This document shows positions 13,236 to 25,245 of a stretch of DNA of 64,000 nt, piece by piece. The stretch is from Anarhynchus alexandrinus (lineage: Eukaryota > Chordata > Aves > Charadriiformes > Charadriidae): the NCBI GenBank assembly GCA_008711295.1, contig VUYV01000216.1, forward strand, positions 1,235,802 through 1,299,801, in the 5' to 3' direction. Numbering within the stretch: position 1 is the stretch's first letter; every line of letters starts with the position of its first letter. The position numbers were made by a program, and so were the translations under genes. Under the pieces are notes generated by a model that did not search any database, was not told where the DNA came from, and worked only from the letters and a program-made list of their open reading frames with translations.

Positions 13236-16200
13236 TGTGGTGGTATCCTGTTGTGGCTGCTCCAAGAGGCACCTTCAGGAGGTAAACCAGAAGGATGTGC
13301 CCCACCATGGACTTTTCCCCAACCTGTTGTATGATTAGAGAGGAGTACTGAACTGACCTCCTGCTCACGAACATGTCTTGCTGTGGTGGTGTCTGAATGG
13401 AGGTGACTGATCTTTGTGTTCAGGCCTTCCATACTGTCAGGCCAGGTTAAATAAAATGAGGTTCTTAGTACTCCTTGAGCAGGCAAAGCAAGTATAAAAT
13501 GTGGTGGGACACATCTAACTTACATTTTCAAACTTTTTTTGTGTAACGAATAAGGCTGTAAAGGTGCTGCTTTTCAATTTTTAGTAACACTTTGATACTT
13601 CTGTAGTCCCAGGTTCATTCCCAGGGTTAAATAAAGCACAGTACAAGATTCTGAACACTGACAGTAGTGGGAATCACCAGTTGGAAGTGGTACAAAAGAC
13701 TCCTTGACTGGAATGGCAGTAATTTGCAGCCACTTTGCATGGAAATAACATTCCATTTCTTCTTCTTTCCTCTTCTCTGCTGTCTTCACTGTCTTGGAAG
13801 AAAGATGACTGAGGAAAGATATCTCAGAGGTCTATTAAATCATGTGGGGCATATAGAGGATAAATAGGTATCAGCTGTTCCCCGAGACTTCCAGCACAAG
13901 GCACCAACCTGCATGGTCAGATAGCAGATTCAAAACAAAACACAGGGACACAGGGACAACTGTGTAAGTTCATTGGAGAGAGATTTGTCAAGGGCTATTA
14001 AATACAAAGGCTCTGAACCACAGAGGGAGTAGCCTATGGTAGTATCACTGGGTGCTTCTCTGTTCTTATACTATTCTTCAGGCACTTACTGTTGGTCACT
14101 ATCTGAGATGGGATCCTGCACTAAACTGACCTTCTATCTGACTCAACATAGTTGTTCTTGTGTTGAGCCTTCTTATCTTTATCCCTTTCTCATGTTTTGT
14201 TTTAGAATACGCTCTGACTGGAGTTGTTGGGAAGTTTTGGTTGTGTGAAGAGTGTTCTTGCAGGAAAACTAGCTCCTGCAGCGATACAAATGTGGTGGGC
14301 TTTAGTTTTAAATTATGAATTATTGCAATTCCTTTGATTTATATTAAATATATTAATAAAAAATAAGAGGAAAAAGGTTACTTTTCTGTTTGACCACGTG
14401 ATGAATTCAAATTGGAGGAGTTCTAGTTTTTAAAAAAGAAAAGCTAAGGCCATTAAGCCATTTAATTGCATTGTTTTCCCTATTTCTTTTCCCTTTTATT
14501 TCTAAATAATTTATCAGTTGAAGTTACTCTGTGTGAAAGCTAAAGGCAACTTTTCTCAAGCCAGTGAGGACAACCATCTATGATTGTTATTGTTTTAGAT
14601 AAACTGCCATAGAAAATAACCAACCCTGTATGCATGGCAACTGTTTCAGACCTAAGAGCCATCTTAGTAAAAAGAAATGGAAGGATCTACAAGCTGGATG
14701 GGTAAACTGAGCAGAAACAAGTCTTTCAGTCTTTTTACATGGGATGTTTAGCTCACTGATGGTCAGGAAGCTGGAGCTATGTTGTGCAAATGAGCTTGTA
14801 GGATTGGGACCTTCGCTATCAAGCAGTGCAGGAAATAAAAAAACCAGTCTTTGTTCTGACATAATAAGGTTAAAGAAAAATGTGAAACTGAGTTTTTATG
14901 GCATCAAAAATTTTAAAAGAAAAAGGGAAAAGAAGAAAAAGATGAGGGAAGAATATAGCTGAAGATCAAAAAAAGCAGACAAAATCAATTTAACTATCAG
15001 AATAAAACCCACAATTTAGCAAGGAGATGTTTTTTTCTTTTAAAGTTAGCTTAAAAAGAGCGATGCACATCTTTCAAATCTGTAGTGGGTCATTTTTTCC
15101 ATTATCATAGTCTCTGCCTCTTGAATCATGCCATGCAAACCTGTTACTTGAGATTCAATGACTTGTTTAAAAGGACACTCTCAGCTTTGTGGGCTTTTTG
15201 CAGTGACTCATACAAAAAAGTTGAATTTTTGACACATCCCTGGAACAGAAGGCCTGCTTCTTTGCTATAATGACTAGTCCTTTTGCCCTCATTTGTGTTT
15301 GAAAAGCTGCTGCCCATCCTGCTCCTCCCTGCCTTCACCCTGCCTTTTCTTGGATCATCTCCAGTTTCACTTTCAAGTCTCTGTGGCAGCTGTTTCAGGT
15401 AAGCACTGCCTCCAGTGTACTGCTGACTCACTGCAGACAAAAAAAACAGGAAAAAAAAAGAGATAAGGAAAAGGGCAAGACTGTTTGGTAGGCATTTTCC
15501 TGTTTCTTTTATTTATAGTTGCCTTGAGGGTTATTTGTAACAGCAGTACATAGAACATTTTTAGGATATGTTAAGTCATCAGCCATGTCTTTAAATTACT
15601 GCATTTGATCACGAAACTCAATGCAGAAGCCCTGTTCATGTGTCATACATGGTCATAAACTGCTGACCATCTTGCCACAAAATAGAGGGGTGTGGGTAGG
15701 ACAGCCATCACTTAACACTGCAGCAGAGTACCTCCAGCAAAGTCCAAAGTCTCACTTAATTTTTCTGTTGGCAGAAATGGACAGTGGGTTTTCACAACAT
15801 CTTTCTTGTAAGAAGATTTCACAAGATGGAATTGGAGGCACAACAGAACATCCCTTCTCTTCGGCATTTAAATTTAAACAAATCCTTTTGTCTCTACTCA
15901 AGACCACTTATTTGAAATACAGATTTTTCAGAAGCCGTTTGTTTCACCTGGCTCACAGACACTGAGATCCTATTTCCACTTGGTTTAAATAGCTGTAGTA
16001 ATGAGTGAATGCTGTTTAGGGACAGGGGAAAGCAAGGGGGATGACAGGGGAACTTATCCAATTTCATCCTCAAATCTCCTGCCCTTGTATTTGATCTTTG
16101 TGAGGTTGGACATTTCAGTCTGCTTCACTGTGCTATATCTCACTCAAAATAAGCCAAAATAAGTCAAAACAAGTCGGTTTCCCTTTACCTGCAGCATTAA

Positions 16201-17480
16201 AACCTAAAGATGCATCAGCCTGGACATGTCAGAAAATATTCTCCTGCTTTGTAAAACCTGCCTCACAGTGAAGAGTGTGATGAGGTGGCTCTGCAGTCCC
16301 TGCGCCCATGCTTTGTGTTTAGCAAAGAACCGGGACACCCCACAGTGTCTGCTTTGGGCCAAATAGGAGGGGGATCGAGCTTGCAGGGTATGCAGTTAGG
16401 GACTATAAAAGTATCTGGGTAAACACTACCAATCTCCTCATGTAAAAGTAAAATAAAGATAATTAAATAGACTGAACAGTGCATCCTTTCCACTCCACCA
16501 GTACTTAAATCAGTTGGGATCCTGATAATGCTGCTAAAGAGCTTAGTCTGCCCATTTTATGCTTTTTATTCATAACTTGCACCTTTATGCAGAGTTGATA
16601 ATTTCCTAATAAATAGTGAATTAAACCGTATTATACCTGTCAGACAGTTGCACATACCTAGAGATACTATTACCTGAAAATGATTGTGTATTCTCCATTT
16701 TGGGAAGAAAATGGTGTGTGCCAGATTAATGAGGTTATGAGCAAGTGAGCAGAATAAACCAGTAAAATGTAATTAAGCCATTTAGCACTCCATAAAAACA
16801 GGAACACATAAAAAAGTAATGCAAACCACAGGGTGCAGTTAGTTACCAGCCCCAGTATGTCAGCAGGACTTAGAGACACTCATTTTCTTTTCCACTTCCA
16901 AGGCAAAAAAAATGTTCAAATCACTCTGAGCTTTCAAAGTTGTCCAGCCATGTCCCCTCCCCATTGTGTGTTGTGCCCACCCCCCCTTCACTTCCTCCAG
17001 TTAATGCCTTCAGCAGGAGGAGGATGTTTTTAAAGAAATAATTTTTCCCCCCACTCTTTTCAGCTGCAGACACTCCCCCTTCTTCAGCAATTGTTACTGT
17101 GCCCTCTCTTAGATAGCAGGAGATGTAAGCTCATCAGAATGCAAACACACCAACCAAAATTGCCAGTCTGTGACACACTTTGGTTTTTTGCTTCTGCGCT
17201 TCAGATTTCAGTCACTTCATCAGGGATGCCTGGACAACTGAGCCCGAGAAAGTGCAGTACTGCATCTAGAAGATGCCAAAAGGGAGTTAATATGTGTTCC
17301 TTTTAGGACTGAAATAGACTCTCAGAGATAACCCACAGCAGCTGCAGTTCAGCAAAAGTATTTTTATTGTGGAGAAAATACATTTCAAATAGTTTTTGTC
17401 TATCAAAGGTTGTAAAAGTAGATTTTCATTATGCATAATGCTATTCTAAATGCCACCATGTAAGAGGAAAGGGATCAAAA
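13236..17480. other. No recognised gene or repeat
   Basis: A/T-rich sequence with A-rich patches (for example 14920-14945 and 15440-15465). Short open frames only. The 98-codon minus-strand frame at 15144-15440 has no recognisable feature. Confidence 0.45.
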
Positions 17481-17489
17481 GGAGAGAGC

Positions 17490-17660
17490 TTAACATGCTG
17501 GCAGGATGTGTTAGATTCCCTCTAGTGGCTGATCTTCCACAATTTAATAAATTACTATTGCCAGGAGCTAATACAAATATAGTCCCTCATTTAGCTCAAG
17601 TGGTAGATGCTGAGCCCACGCAGATGATACCTGTGGGGAATGACGGCAAGGGGCAGGAAG
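17490..17660 (+). repeat. Probable tRNA-derived SINE remnant
   Basis: The word TAGCTCAAGTGG at 17592-17603 fits the RNA polymerase III A box of a tRNA-derived SINE (TRGYNNARNNGG). It is preceded by a CCCTCTAGTGGCTGATC word near 17518-17535 and an AATAAATTACTATTGCCAG-like stretch, an order I recall from reptile tRNA-type SINEs. The expected B box (GGTTCGAATCC type) is not visible; where it should lie (about 17630-17640) the sequence looks deleted. Assignment is from memory of family structure and is tentative. Confidence 0.35.
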
Positions 17661-18484
17661 GGAAGAGGAGGGAGGGAGGAACTGGTGCGTTAGCAGAGAA
17701 CTGCACCCAGCAAGGGAACTTCTGGGAGAGACATAGGATGTGATATGCCAACGGTGGCTTCATGTGACAGATCAGTGGCTCGCGTCCTACAGAACGCAGT
17801 GATGGTCTGAGGATTTACATGCATCATGATAACACTCACATAGTAGCGGTGAACTTCAGTAAGCCCAGAAAATTGTTTGGCAACAGTTCTCATAGGGAGA
17901 AATTGAAACACAAAGCAGTGAGTTGGAAGTTTCTTGGGGAGAAAACACAAAAGGCCAACCAGAAAACTATCTGTCCTAATGTGAAGAAAATAGAGTGGTT
18001 GTAGTAAAACACCAGAATGCAACACCGAAAGGTCTTGAATGACATGAAAATCAAAGAGAAACCTTAAGCAGAAACAAGGTGCTGGAGGCTGAGTATAAAA
18101 AAATACGTGGGCATGCAGAGGCAAGACCAGAAAGACTAAGGAAGAAACTCAATTACAACTAGTGATGGATATAACCACAACAAGGAGCAACACAAAATTT
18201 CTGTAAATATAGGTTCTTTATGGGAGACACAGAAAAATACAATCTCTTGCCTAATGGAGACAGGAGCTTTTTTCTTTTTTTAATCTTAAAAAAGAATGAA
18301 AGTGTGGTTGCACCTCTAATACGATTAGTTAATGAGAGGACAAGAACTCTGGCCAAATAGTCAAAGATCAGGTCAAATAATACTTAGGTACACTTAGTGT
18401 GCTGCAGTCATTAGGTTTGCTGAAATACTCTCTTGCAGTATTTAAGGGATTAAGATGAGCAGTTGCTGGGTGGTGATTAATACT
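17661..18484. other. No recognised gene or repeat
   Basis: A/T-rich DNA. A 144-codon minus-strand open frame (17690-18124) has no recognisable domain and is not supported as a gene. Confidence 0.45.
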
Positions 18485-19075
18485 CTGAAAGGATGGGTGA
18501 ATTCCAGTAGATTGCAAGAGGACAGACATAATACTTACCTTTAAAAAGAGGGGAATAAGAAATAGCGGAAAAAGGGAATTGGAGACCAACAGACTGAATC
18601 TCTGTACCCTAAGAGAGTGGAAAGAACTTTCCAGTGCTGAGAGGTTGCAGTGTTAAGACACAGCGAGCATGGATTAATCAAGAACAAATCATGTTGAAAC
18701 AATGTCTTGTTGAACAGCACTGCATCTCCAGTGGATACTGCAAGGAGGAAAAGATGCGATATATCTCCATTTCATGAGGCTTTTGGCCCATTTCCACATG
18801 TTGTTCTTGTAAGCAGTCAAAGAAACGATGGTCCAGGTGAAACTGCAATCAGGGTGACGCACAGCTGAAATCAATAACGCGAGGTTCAAAAAAGACCAGT
18901 GCAAAGTGCTATATTTAGGACTGAGAATCCTGTAAACGAGTGGGAACTGGAGATGAAAAGGCTGCTTAGACACATGGTGGTAGTATGACCTGAAGCTTAT
19001 ATCCTGCATTCTGGGGATTACGCACCGAATGTGAGTCACCAGGGCAGTACTGCTAGCCTCACAGAAAGCTTCTGC
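18485..19075 (+). repeat. Fossil CR1/L3-type LINE with internal deletion
   Basis: Several conserved blocks of the CR1/L3 reverse transcriptase gene occur in the right order on the plus strand. A pre-RT block (ATTGCAAGAGGACAGAC then CTTTAAAAAGAGGGGAATAA) lies at about 18510-18560. The 'GCATGGATTAATCAAGAACA' block starts at 18667. A translated stretch including EAFGPFPHVVLVSS follows from about 18776, matching the KAFDxVPHxxLxSKL block, and then GETAIRVTHS. DQCKVLYLG is at 18894-18920, matching the 'KCKVLHLG' block. A GAATGTGAGTCACCAGGGCA word lies near 19028. The segment that normally holds the FADD catalytic motif, between the last two blocks, is missing: only about 40 bases separate GETAIRVTHS from DQCKVLYLG. 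Confidence 0.75.
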
Positions 19076-19559
19076 ATGCAGTTTTTAAAGTCTTATCCCT
19101 TAGTGTTAAAGAAATATGTAGGTCAGTAGGAGTTGTGAGCCAGTTGTGCAGAGAAAGAGGACAGCAAGGAGCATGGTTGTCCCCTAAAGTCCCAAATCTT
19201 TAGTTAAGGAGCAGCTGTGTTCCAAATTCTAGACTACGATGACTTTTTCAATACGTGGTCTCCCTTGGCTTCAACTTCTTACTTATAACTTATTTTTAGA
19301 CTGTAAAGATTGAAGAGACCATTTTTAATAAAATAGCCTGACCTTGTATGCAATACAGACCTTTCCTGAGTTAATTCTTGTCTTAGTTAACTAAAGAAAC
19401 TCTGTTAGAGTAACCTCCAAGCCTATTGTTAACATTTCCAAATTTGACTCTAGCACAGGTCTTTTCAAATTGTTTCAGTGATTAGTAGAAATGTCGACTT
19501 CATTTCTACTCTGAGTGCTTCTGACTTTTCCTTCTAGTCCTGAATATTGTGATACTGTT

Positions 19560-20390
19560 TTATTATCAAAGTTTTCTCTCGTGTTACTTAAAGACTCTGA
19601 TCAAGTTATCCCTTAACCTCTTTGATGAACTAGCTACATGGCTGCCCTGGAGTTTAAAGGCTTGCTTTCCAATCCTGTAATGATCCTCACTGATTTTCTC
19701 TGAACCCGCTCCAATTTATCAACATCCCTGATGAATCACGGGCACCATATTTCAGCAGAAACTTCCAAACATGAAGCGCCAGTGCCAAATCCAGACTTAA
19801 TATAATTCCCTTCTGCTTGCCTGCAGACTGGTTGCCTACAGAAATTCTCTTGTTTATTCTTCCAGGGACTGCATTGTCTCTTTTGGATGCAGCATCATGC
19901 TAGGCACTCATGGACCATTGATTATCCACTAACTATGATTCCTAAATGCTTTTTAGAGTCCCTGAAGTAAACTTCCCCTGTCCTGTAAGTGTGTCTTACA
20001 CGTCGTATTCCTGGATGTATTCCTTTACATGTACCTGTGTTACAGCACTTAGTGTTTGCTCATTTATCTAACCTAGCAGGTGATTTTTTTCTGTATGAGC
20101 CATTTTTCTGGTTTAGCGCTTGTCCATTCTTAGGCATCACCTTAGCAAAGATTATGATTTTCTGTGGTCTTTCAGATCATCGGTGAAACTGCTAAACACA
20201 TAAGGGCCAAAACCTGATCACTGTGGGGCTCTGATAAAAACTCAGTCTATAATTGATGATCCTCTGATTTGACTAGATTAAAAATGTGCTGTGTTGGTTT
20301 TCTGTTGCTCTAAATTCTCAATCAAAATCCCACACCAGCCATCAAGTCATCTTGACAAGAGGCTGTATCTGGTTTCTGTCTTACTGAGAG
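19560..20390 (-). repeat. Fossil CR1/L3-type LINE, antisense, C-terminal RT region
   Basis: Read on the minus strand, 19720 down to 19667 gives DKLERVQRKSVRIITGLE, the hallmark 'LERVQRRATKMI' block near the end of CR1/L3 ORF2. Going toward higher coordinates, the order fits an antisense CR1-like copy: 'gccagtgccaaatccagac' near 19778, 'attatccactaactatgattcc' near 19922, a GGGCCAAAACCTGATCACTG word near 20202, and a TTAAAAATGTGCTGTGTTGG word near 20278. The reading frame is broken many times. Both edges are soft, and similarity may reach somewhat further on either side. Confidence 0.75.
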
Positions 20391-20504
20391 GACGGATGCC
20401 ACTCTTCAGATTACAGTGCAGTGTGACTGAGTGAAGTGGTGCTAAGGACTTTGTAGTCAAAAGCAAAAATCATACCAGACATGAAAATCACTATCTGTTG
20501 GGGG

Positions 20505-20520
20505 GTGTGTGTGTGTGTGT
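20505..20520. repeat. (GT)8 microsatellite
   Basis: Eight perfect GT units directly after a G run. Confidence 0.95.
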
Positions 20521-20521
20521 T

Positions 20522-21239
20522 CAATAATTACATTTTCATATTGCAGTGCAGTGGTACATAGTTCATCTTTGACTGGTTTCTGTGAAGATGAATGTGAGAT
20601 TTGAGTGAATTAATGCAGGTAAGTGTTTGCAACTCAGTAACTGTAACATTATGATAGACACCTTAATATTATTATATTGCAATTCTAGAACATCCTGCAG
20701 AGGATGGGTTGTTCTTTTTTTTCAAATCAATTTATTTACTTCGGCTACTGATTTATGAGTCAGGGTATGAAATTGCCTTATTTATTTCTTGTGCCTTTTT
20801 ATCTGCTAGAACTTCAGGCATTATCTTCAAGTAGCAAATTATTTTAAAATGGTCATCAAAATCCCACTGATATTTATATAGTTTTCTGAAAAGACATTGT
20901 ATTTTTTTCCTTGGTCTGTTTTTAGAACTTGAGAATTCAAATATTTAATTGTACTGGATTAGTGTACATGTCCTAATTTTTTATTATATGTATAAAATAT
21001 CACCATACACATAGCTATTACTGCTCTAACAGAATTCTGAAAAGGGAAGAGTCTCTAGTATTCCCACTTTGCAGACTGACCCATTTTTCACTGATGTTCG
21101 AGGACTTAAGGGCCATTAAGTTAACGAATATTTACCACTTTGAGTGTCAAAATGTAGACAATTACATTTATATTTGACTTTTACATTCAGTTCTGAGTTT
21201 TGGAAAAGCGCTGAGCATTTTCAGTTACTTCCGAGTGCC
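20522..21239. other. No recognised gene or repeat
   Basis: A/T-rich sequence with several TATTTAT and TTAATA words and no open frame of note. Confidence 0.5.
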
Positions 21240-21840
21240 TGCAAGTGCCTGCAGAAGTGCATGCTGTCCTCTTAAGACACTGATAAGGACAATAAGGAGA
21301 GCACGGGCAGCATCCCTTTTTTTATTCTATCGCTTAGACCGCGCTTGTCACACAAAATACAGCGTAGCAAGGTAATGGCTGCGCTGAGTGAGCAAGCTCC
21401 AGAGCAGGAGGCGATACCCGGGCTGCTCTGTGCCTGTTATGCTGTTCCCAGGCGCTGAGCCAGCAGCTCTCCATGGCTCTGCGTGTGCCGGGCTGTGAGA
21501 AGCCAACCTGGGGGTCTCTAACCATCACTGCTCCGCGCCGTGCAGTCAAAGCCGCAGACAGCATTTGCAGATTATTCCTCGGCTGCTCGTGCATTATTCT
21601 CTGTCTCCGCTAAGCCGTGGCCCCGGGAGGCCCCGGGCAGTACGAGGGTACCTTTATCAGGTGCCATACGAGCAGGGAGACGGGGGTTTGCTACCCCCTG
21701 CCTAGCAGCGGTCTGCGCGTTGCTTCGGCCAGGCACAGGCACATAATGGCACAGCTCATGTTCCGGATGGAGGCGACGGGAGAGCATGCTGAGAAAAATA
21801 ATTGAAAACGAAGCCGCATTTAAAAGTAATCAAATTACTC
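21240..21840. promoter_or_regulatory. G/C- and CpG-rich block ending in a paired homeodomain site
   Basis: CG dinucleotides are frequent from about 21335 to 21780, unlike the flanks. At the right edge, 21827-21837 reads TAATCAAATTA, a TAAT-N3-ATTA palindrome of the P3 type bound by dimers of paired-class homeodomain proteins (established for that family). The 68- to 86-codon frames on both strands are ordinary shadows of G/C-rich DNA. A regulatory role is inferred from composition and motif. Confidence 0.35.
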
Positions 21841-24829
21841 CTTGGGATTAAATTTTTAGAGCCAAATTTTAGCCCTCCTTGTTCTACGGCACTGCCTTGC
21901 CAGGACCACATAGCTTGGCCCAGCTCCATGCCTGGGGAGAGTTTACTACTTTTCTGAGTAAATAGAACATATGAAGCCAGATTCTCATCGCTTTTATGCC
22001 TAAGTAAATGCACTGCTTTTTCAATGGAGTCCTCCCTGATTTATACATGTGTCCATGAAAGAAAACAGAAAGAGAATGGCTCCACAGCTGCTAAACCCTT
22101 GCTGCTCCGCTCCCAGAGTGCTTAGAACAGGCACTGGCAATGAAAGATAAGAGTGCATGATTACTTGGGGCCTGATTACTTCTTCAAGGGATCCTGGACC
22201 TGCTCGGTCAGCTACAAAGGGGACAGTGACCATTAGGATGAACAGTGTAATTCCACTGTGGCACCTAAGAAATTAAAAATTCCACTGTTTAAGGACTCCA
22301 CCCTTAAAAGTGTTGGGGGATTTACCCTAAAGTGCTCGCCTTACTGCCTTTTGCCATCTTACCAGTGAGAGCAGTTACTGCAATGCAAGATGAGGAGGAA
22401 GGTTTGTAGCTCCTGTAAAGGAGAAGCAAGAAGAGGATGTTCAGAGGACATGGCGTGTCTCTGATCTTCCAGTCCACTGCAACTTGTAAGAGTCGAGTCA
22501 TGGAGCTGTCAGGTTTTGGTGAGCAGAAAAATTAAATCTGCCACTGAGCTGCACTGCCGAAGAGAAAAATCCAAAAGGAGCAAAACGCTGCAGGTACAAA
22601 CCACGAATACAATTTTTTGTGGCTTATGTCTCTAATGGGAACCTCACTGACCGTGGACTCTTTCCTCTCTTCCTGGGGTGTCCGCACACACGTGTGCGAC
22701 ATGTAGGAGTGGGACCTTACTCCTTTGAGTGAGGTGACCTGATTTCCAACAAACATCCCTGACACCTGCATGAAGAAGCACCTTGCTTGTACTCAGTGCA
22801 CCATGCACACCCAGGCTACTGCTTTTAGGCAAGAGCTAATAACATGACACAAGCTACTGTAATGAGGTCTCTCGGCACGTGAGCTTGGGAGACTTACATT
22901 GTCTTAGGGAGATGCTCTTAAAGAAAATGTGTATTATGTGTATGCATATATATACACATATATATGTAAGCCTGTATATTTCTGTCAATGTTTAAGCAGA
23001 CTGCCTATTAATAGTTTGAGTTAAGCAAACAGAAAGAAAACTGTTGAGGACAGCAGAAAGATTCCTTATAACTAACTGTGACAAATACACCAGCCTAAGC
23101 TCAGTTGCACTGAGGCGTTGCATTATAACATATGTATCTGTCTCGCCCGTTTCTTACACTGAGCCCATCAGCATGTTATTGGAAGACTTTTGTGTCATAT
23201 ATCCTACACTGTGCTCTGACAGTATCTAGGCACTACAGAGTGAGTTAAGAATGGACTGACACTTCCAAGACAGTCCCTTGCTGTTAGTTTAGCACTGTTT
23301 CATGTGAAAAATATCTTCAGAATGGCTGTTTCTTTCTCAGATAACAGACCTGTCTACCCTCGCAAGTGACAGCTCCATCCCTTCCACTTCAGAAAACAGA
23401 GGGTATCATTAAAATGTTGACATTCACCAAACATTTGTTAAATTTATCATCGTATTTCCTCTTCTCCGTATAGGAATACCACAAAAAGAAAACAGTAAAG
23501 GTAAATACCAAGGTCTGGTAAGTGTCAAGATTTTAATGGAACCCACACTGTCGAAGATCTCAGAACCAGCCATTTGCTTAAGAAAAATGTCATCACTTCT
23601 TTACTCTTCTGGTCCTTGAAAATTGGTAGACAAGTTTTACTAAAATTAGATTTGTAGTGCCCCAAGGTGAGAGTCACCACATCTGTGGTCTCATTAGAGG
23701 ACTTCTCTTCCTCCACAGACACATCTATCAGAAGTGGTAGGAAAGAATTCAAGTCATGAAATTCGATGTGCTGGCTTCTTCGGGAACTTGGTTCAATATT
23801 GACTGAAATCAGTGGAATTTTTTAATCAGGTCCTTGTGCTCAGTTTTGGTTTTGCAACCTTGATTCGTAAGTGACAAGGCTATAAACTCTTTTTTCAAGT
23901 TGTTTCTAAGATGCAAAAGAATTTTTGAGTAATAATGCGTCATTTTCAGATTGCACTAAATCCATGGGTGATTTATGACCAAAAATAAGCATTTAGGGGC
24001 ATAAGAATATCAAAATTGCCAAATCAGATCAGACCCATTCAGACTCTGAAAATGGCCACATACATGACAAGACATTGTAGGAAATCGTGTACTAGAAGAG
24101 TGCAAACATAGAGTAATTTTCTTCCTGGCCTTCTGTCAGGTAGAAAGAGCTGTTTTCTTGAAGTATACATGCTTATTTCCTCCCAGGTTTTGTTGCTCTT
24201 CTAATATAACCATGAAAGGTCTTATTGTCCGCAGATGAATAAAGTACCTGATGCTCAATTCTGGCTTTTTCCCAAAAAGTGGATACAAAGCAGATACAGG
24301 GCTCAGCCTCAGTCTCATTAGTCTGATGGCAAAATTCCCATTATTTGTCCTACCATAGGAAGAATTTTTTCTGTTGAGACATAATTCACCAAAAATGTCA
24401 CAGAGTCAACCAAAAGGATTTGTGAAGCCCTTGTTTAATTTCTGAAACTACATCAGGCAAAAATGGGGAAAAATTACAAAAGTGTGGAAAATTAAAAAAA
24501 ACATGGTTTTGATTTTCATTTTCAAAATTGTCTAGCTACATCTTCATCAACTTATTTTTTTACATTGTTAAAAATCATCAAAAAAGTACTTCATTGTTAG
24601 TTAAGTACGCTCACTAGAAAATAAACCCTTAAATTATTTTTTTGTCTTTTGCCTCTGGATAGTATTTTTGCTCAGCCCAAAGTTTCCTTTATATTTATAC
24701 CAGATTTTTGTTTTGGCCAAGAAAGAAAAAATATCAACCGTTCAAGTATGTCTTTTGTCTTCAGCTATGAAGGACTGGGATTAAGACTGTGCTATCCGAA
24801 ATGCTAAAAATGCTTTCTGTCGCTGATCA
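21841..24829. other. No recognised gene; minor low-complexity tracts
   Basis: Nothing recognised apart from an alternating AT/GT tract near 22935-22968. That tract contains a short hairpin (arms ATGTGTAT at 22936-22943 and ATACACAT at 22952-22959). Confidence 0.5.
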
Positions 24830-25245
24830 CTAATTAAGTAGCCCCTTATCAAAGGACATCCATTCACAGAGGAAAGGAAATCCCATCATTTAAAGGGCCA
24901 CTAGTCATTAAATATAAATGACAAGATAACAGTAAGACTATGTTCTCTTAGCATGCATCATATCCCACGGTGATTTTTTTACTTATAAAACATTAAACTG
25001 ATTGCATACTGTTTTGCTCTGTATCACTCACAAGGACTGCTCTTGGGTAATGAAGTGTAATTAAGAGGAATCGTATCTATCTCTTCATTGAAAGCCAATG
25101 ATTTCCTTTCCCATTAGTTACACTCTGGAAATACAGTGCGTTACAGAGGTAATCTTTACCATTGATTTAATTGATCCAGCTGTCTTCAGATGTTAGAACT
25201 GAGTATCAATGTCTAAGTCATTTAGGTGTGCTTCTGCTTAGCTCA
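24830..25245. promoter_or_regulatory. Candidate conserved non-coding element
   Basis: Motif-dense A/T-rich stretch: TAATTAAG at 24831-24838, TTAAATATAA at 24908-24917 (fits the MEF2 form YTAWWWWTAR), TAATTA at 25058-25063, and TTGATTTAATTGATC near 25162-25176. No frame is open. The texture, with non-repetitive dense homeodomain/MEF2-type words, is typical of deeply conserved enhancers, but conservation cannot be judged from one sequence. Confidence 0.25.

Noticed and set aside
17690..18124. 144-codon minus-strand open frame
   Set aside because: Low-complexity aromatic and hydrophobic composition from T-rich DNA, with no recognisable family.
18689..19039. 116-codon minus-strand open frame
   Set aside because: It is the antisense shadow of the plus-strand LINE fossil at 18485-19075.
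22935..22968. Hairpin in AT/GT alternating DNA as a microRNA precursor
   Set aside because: Arms are only 8-9 bases and arise from simple alternating sequence; no longer stem exists.
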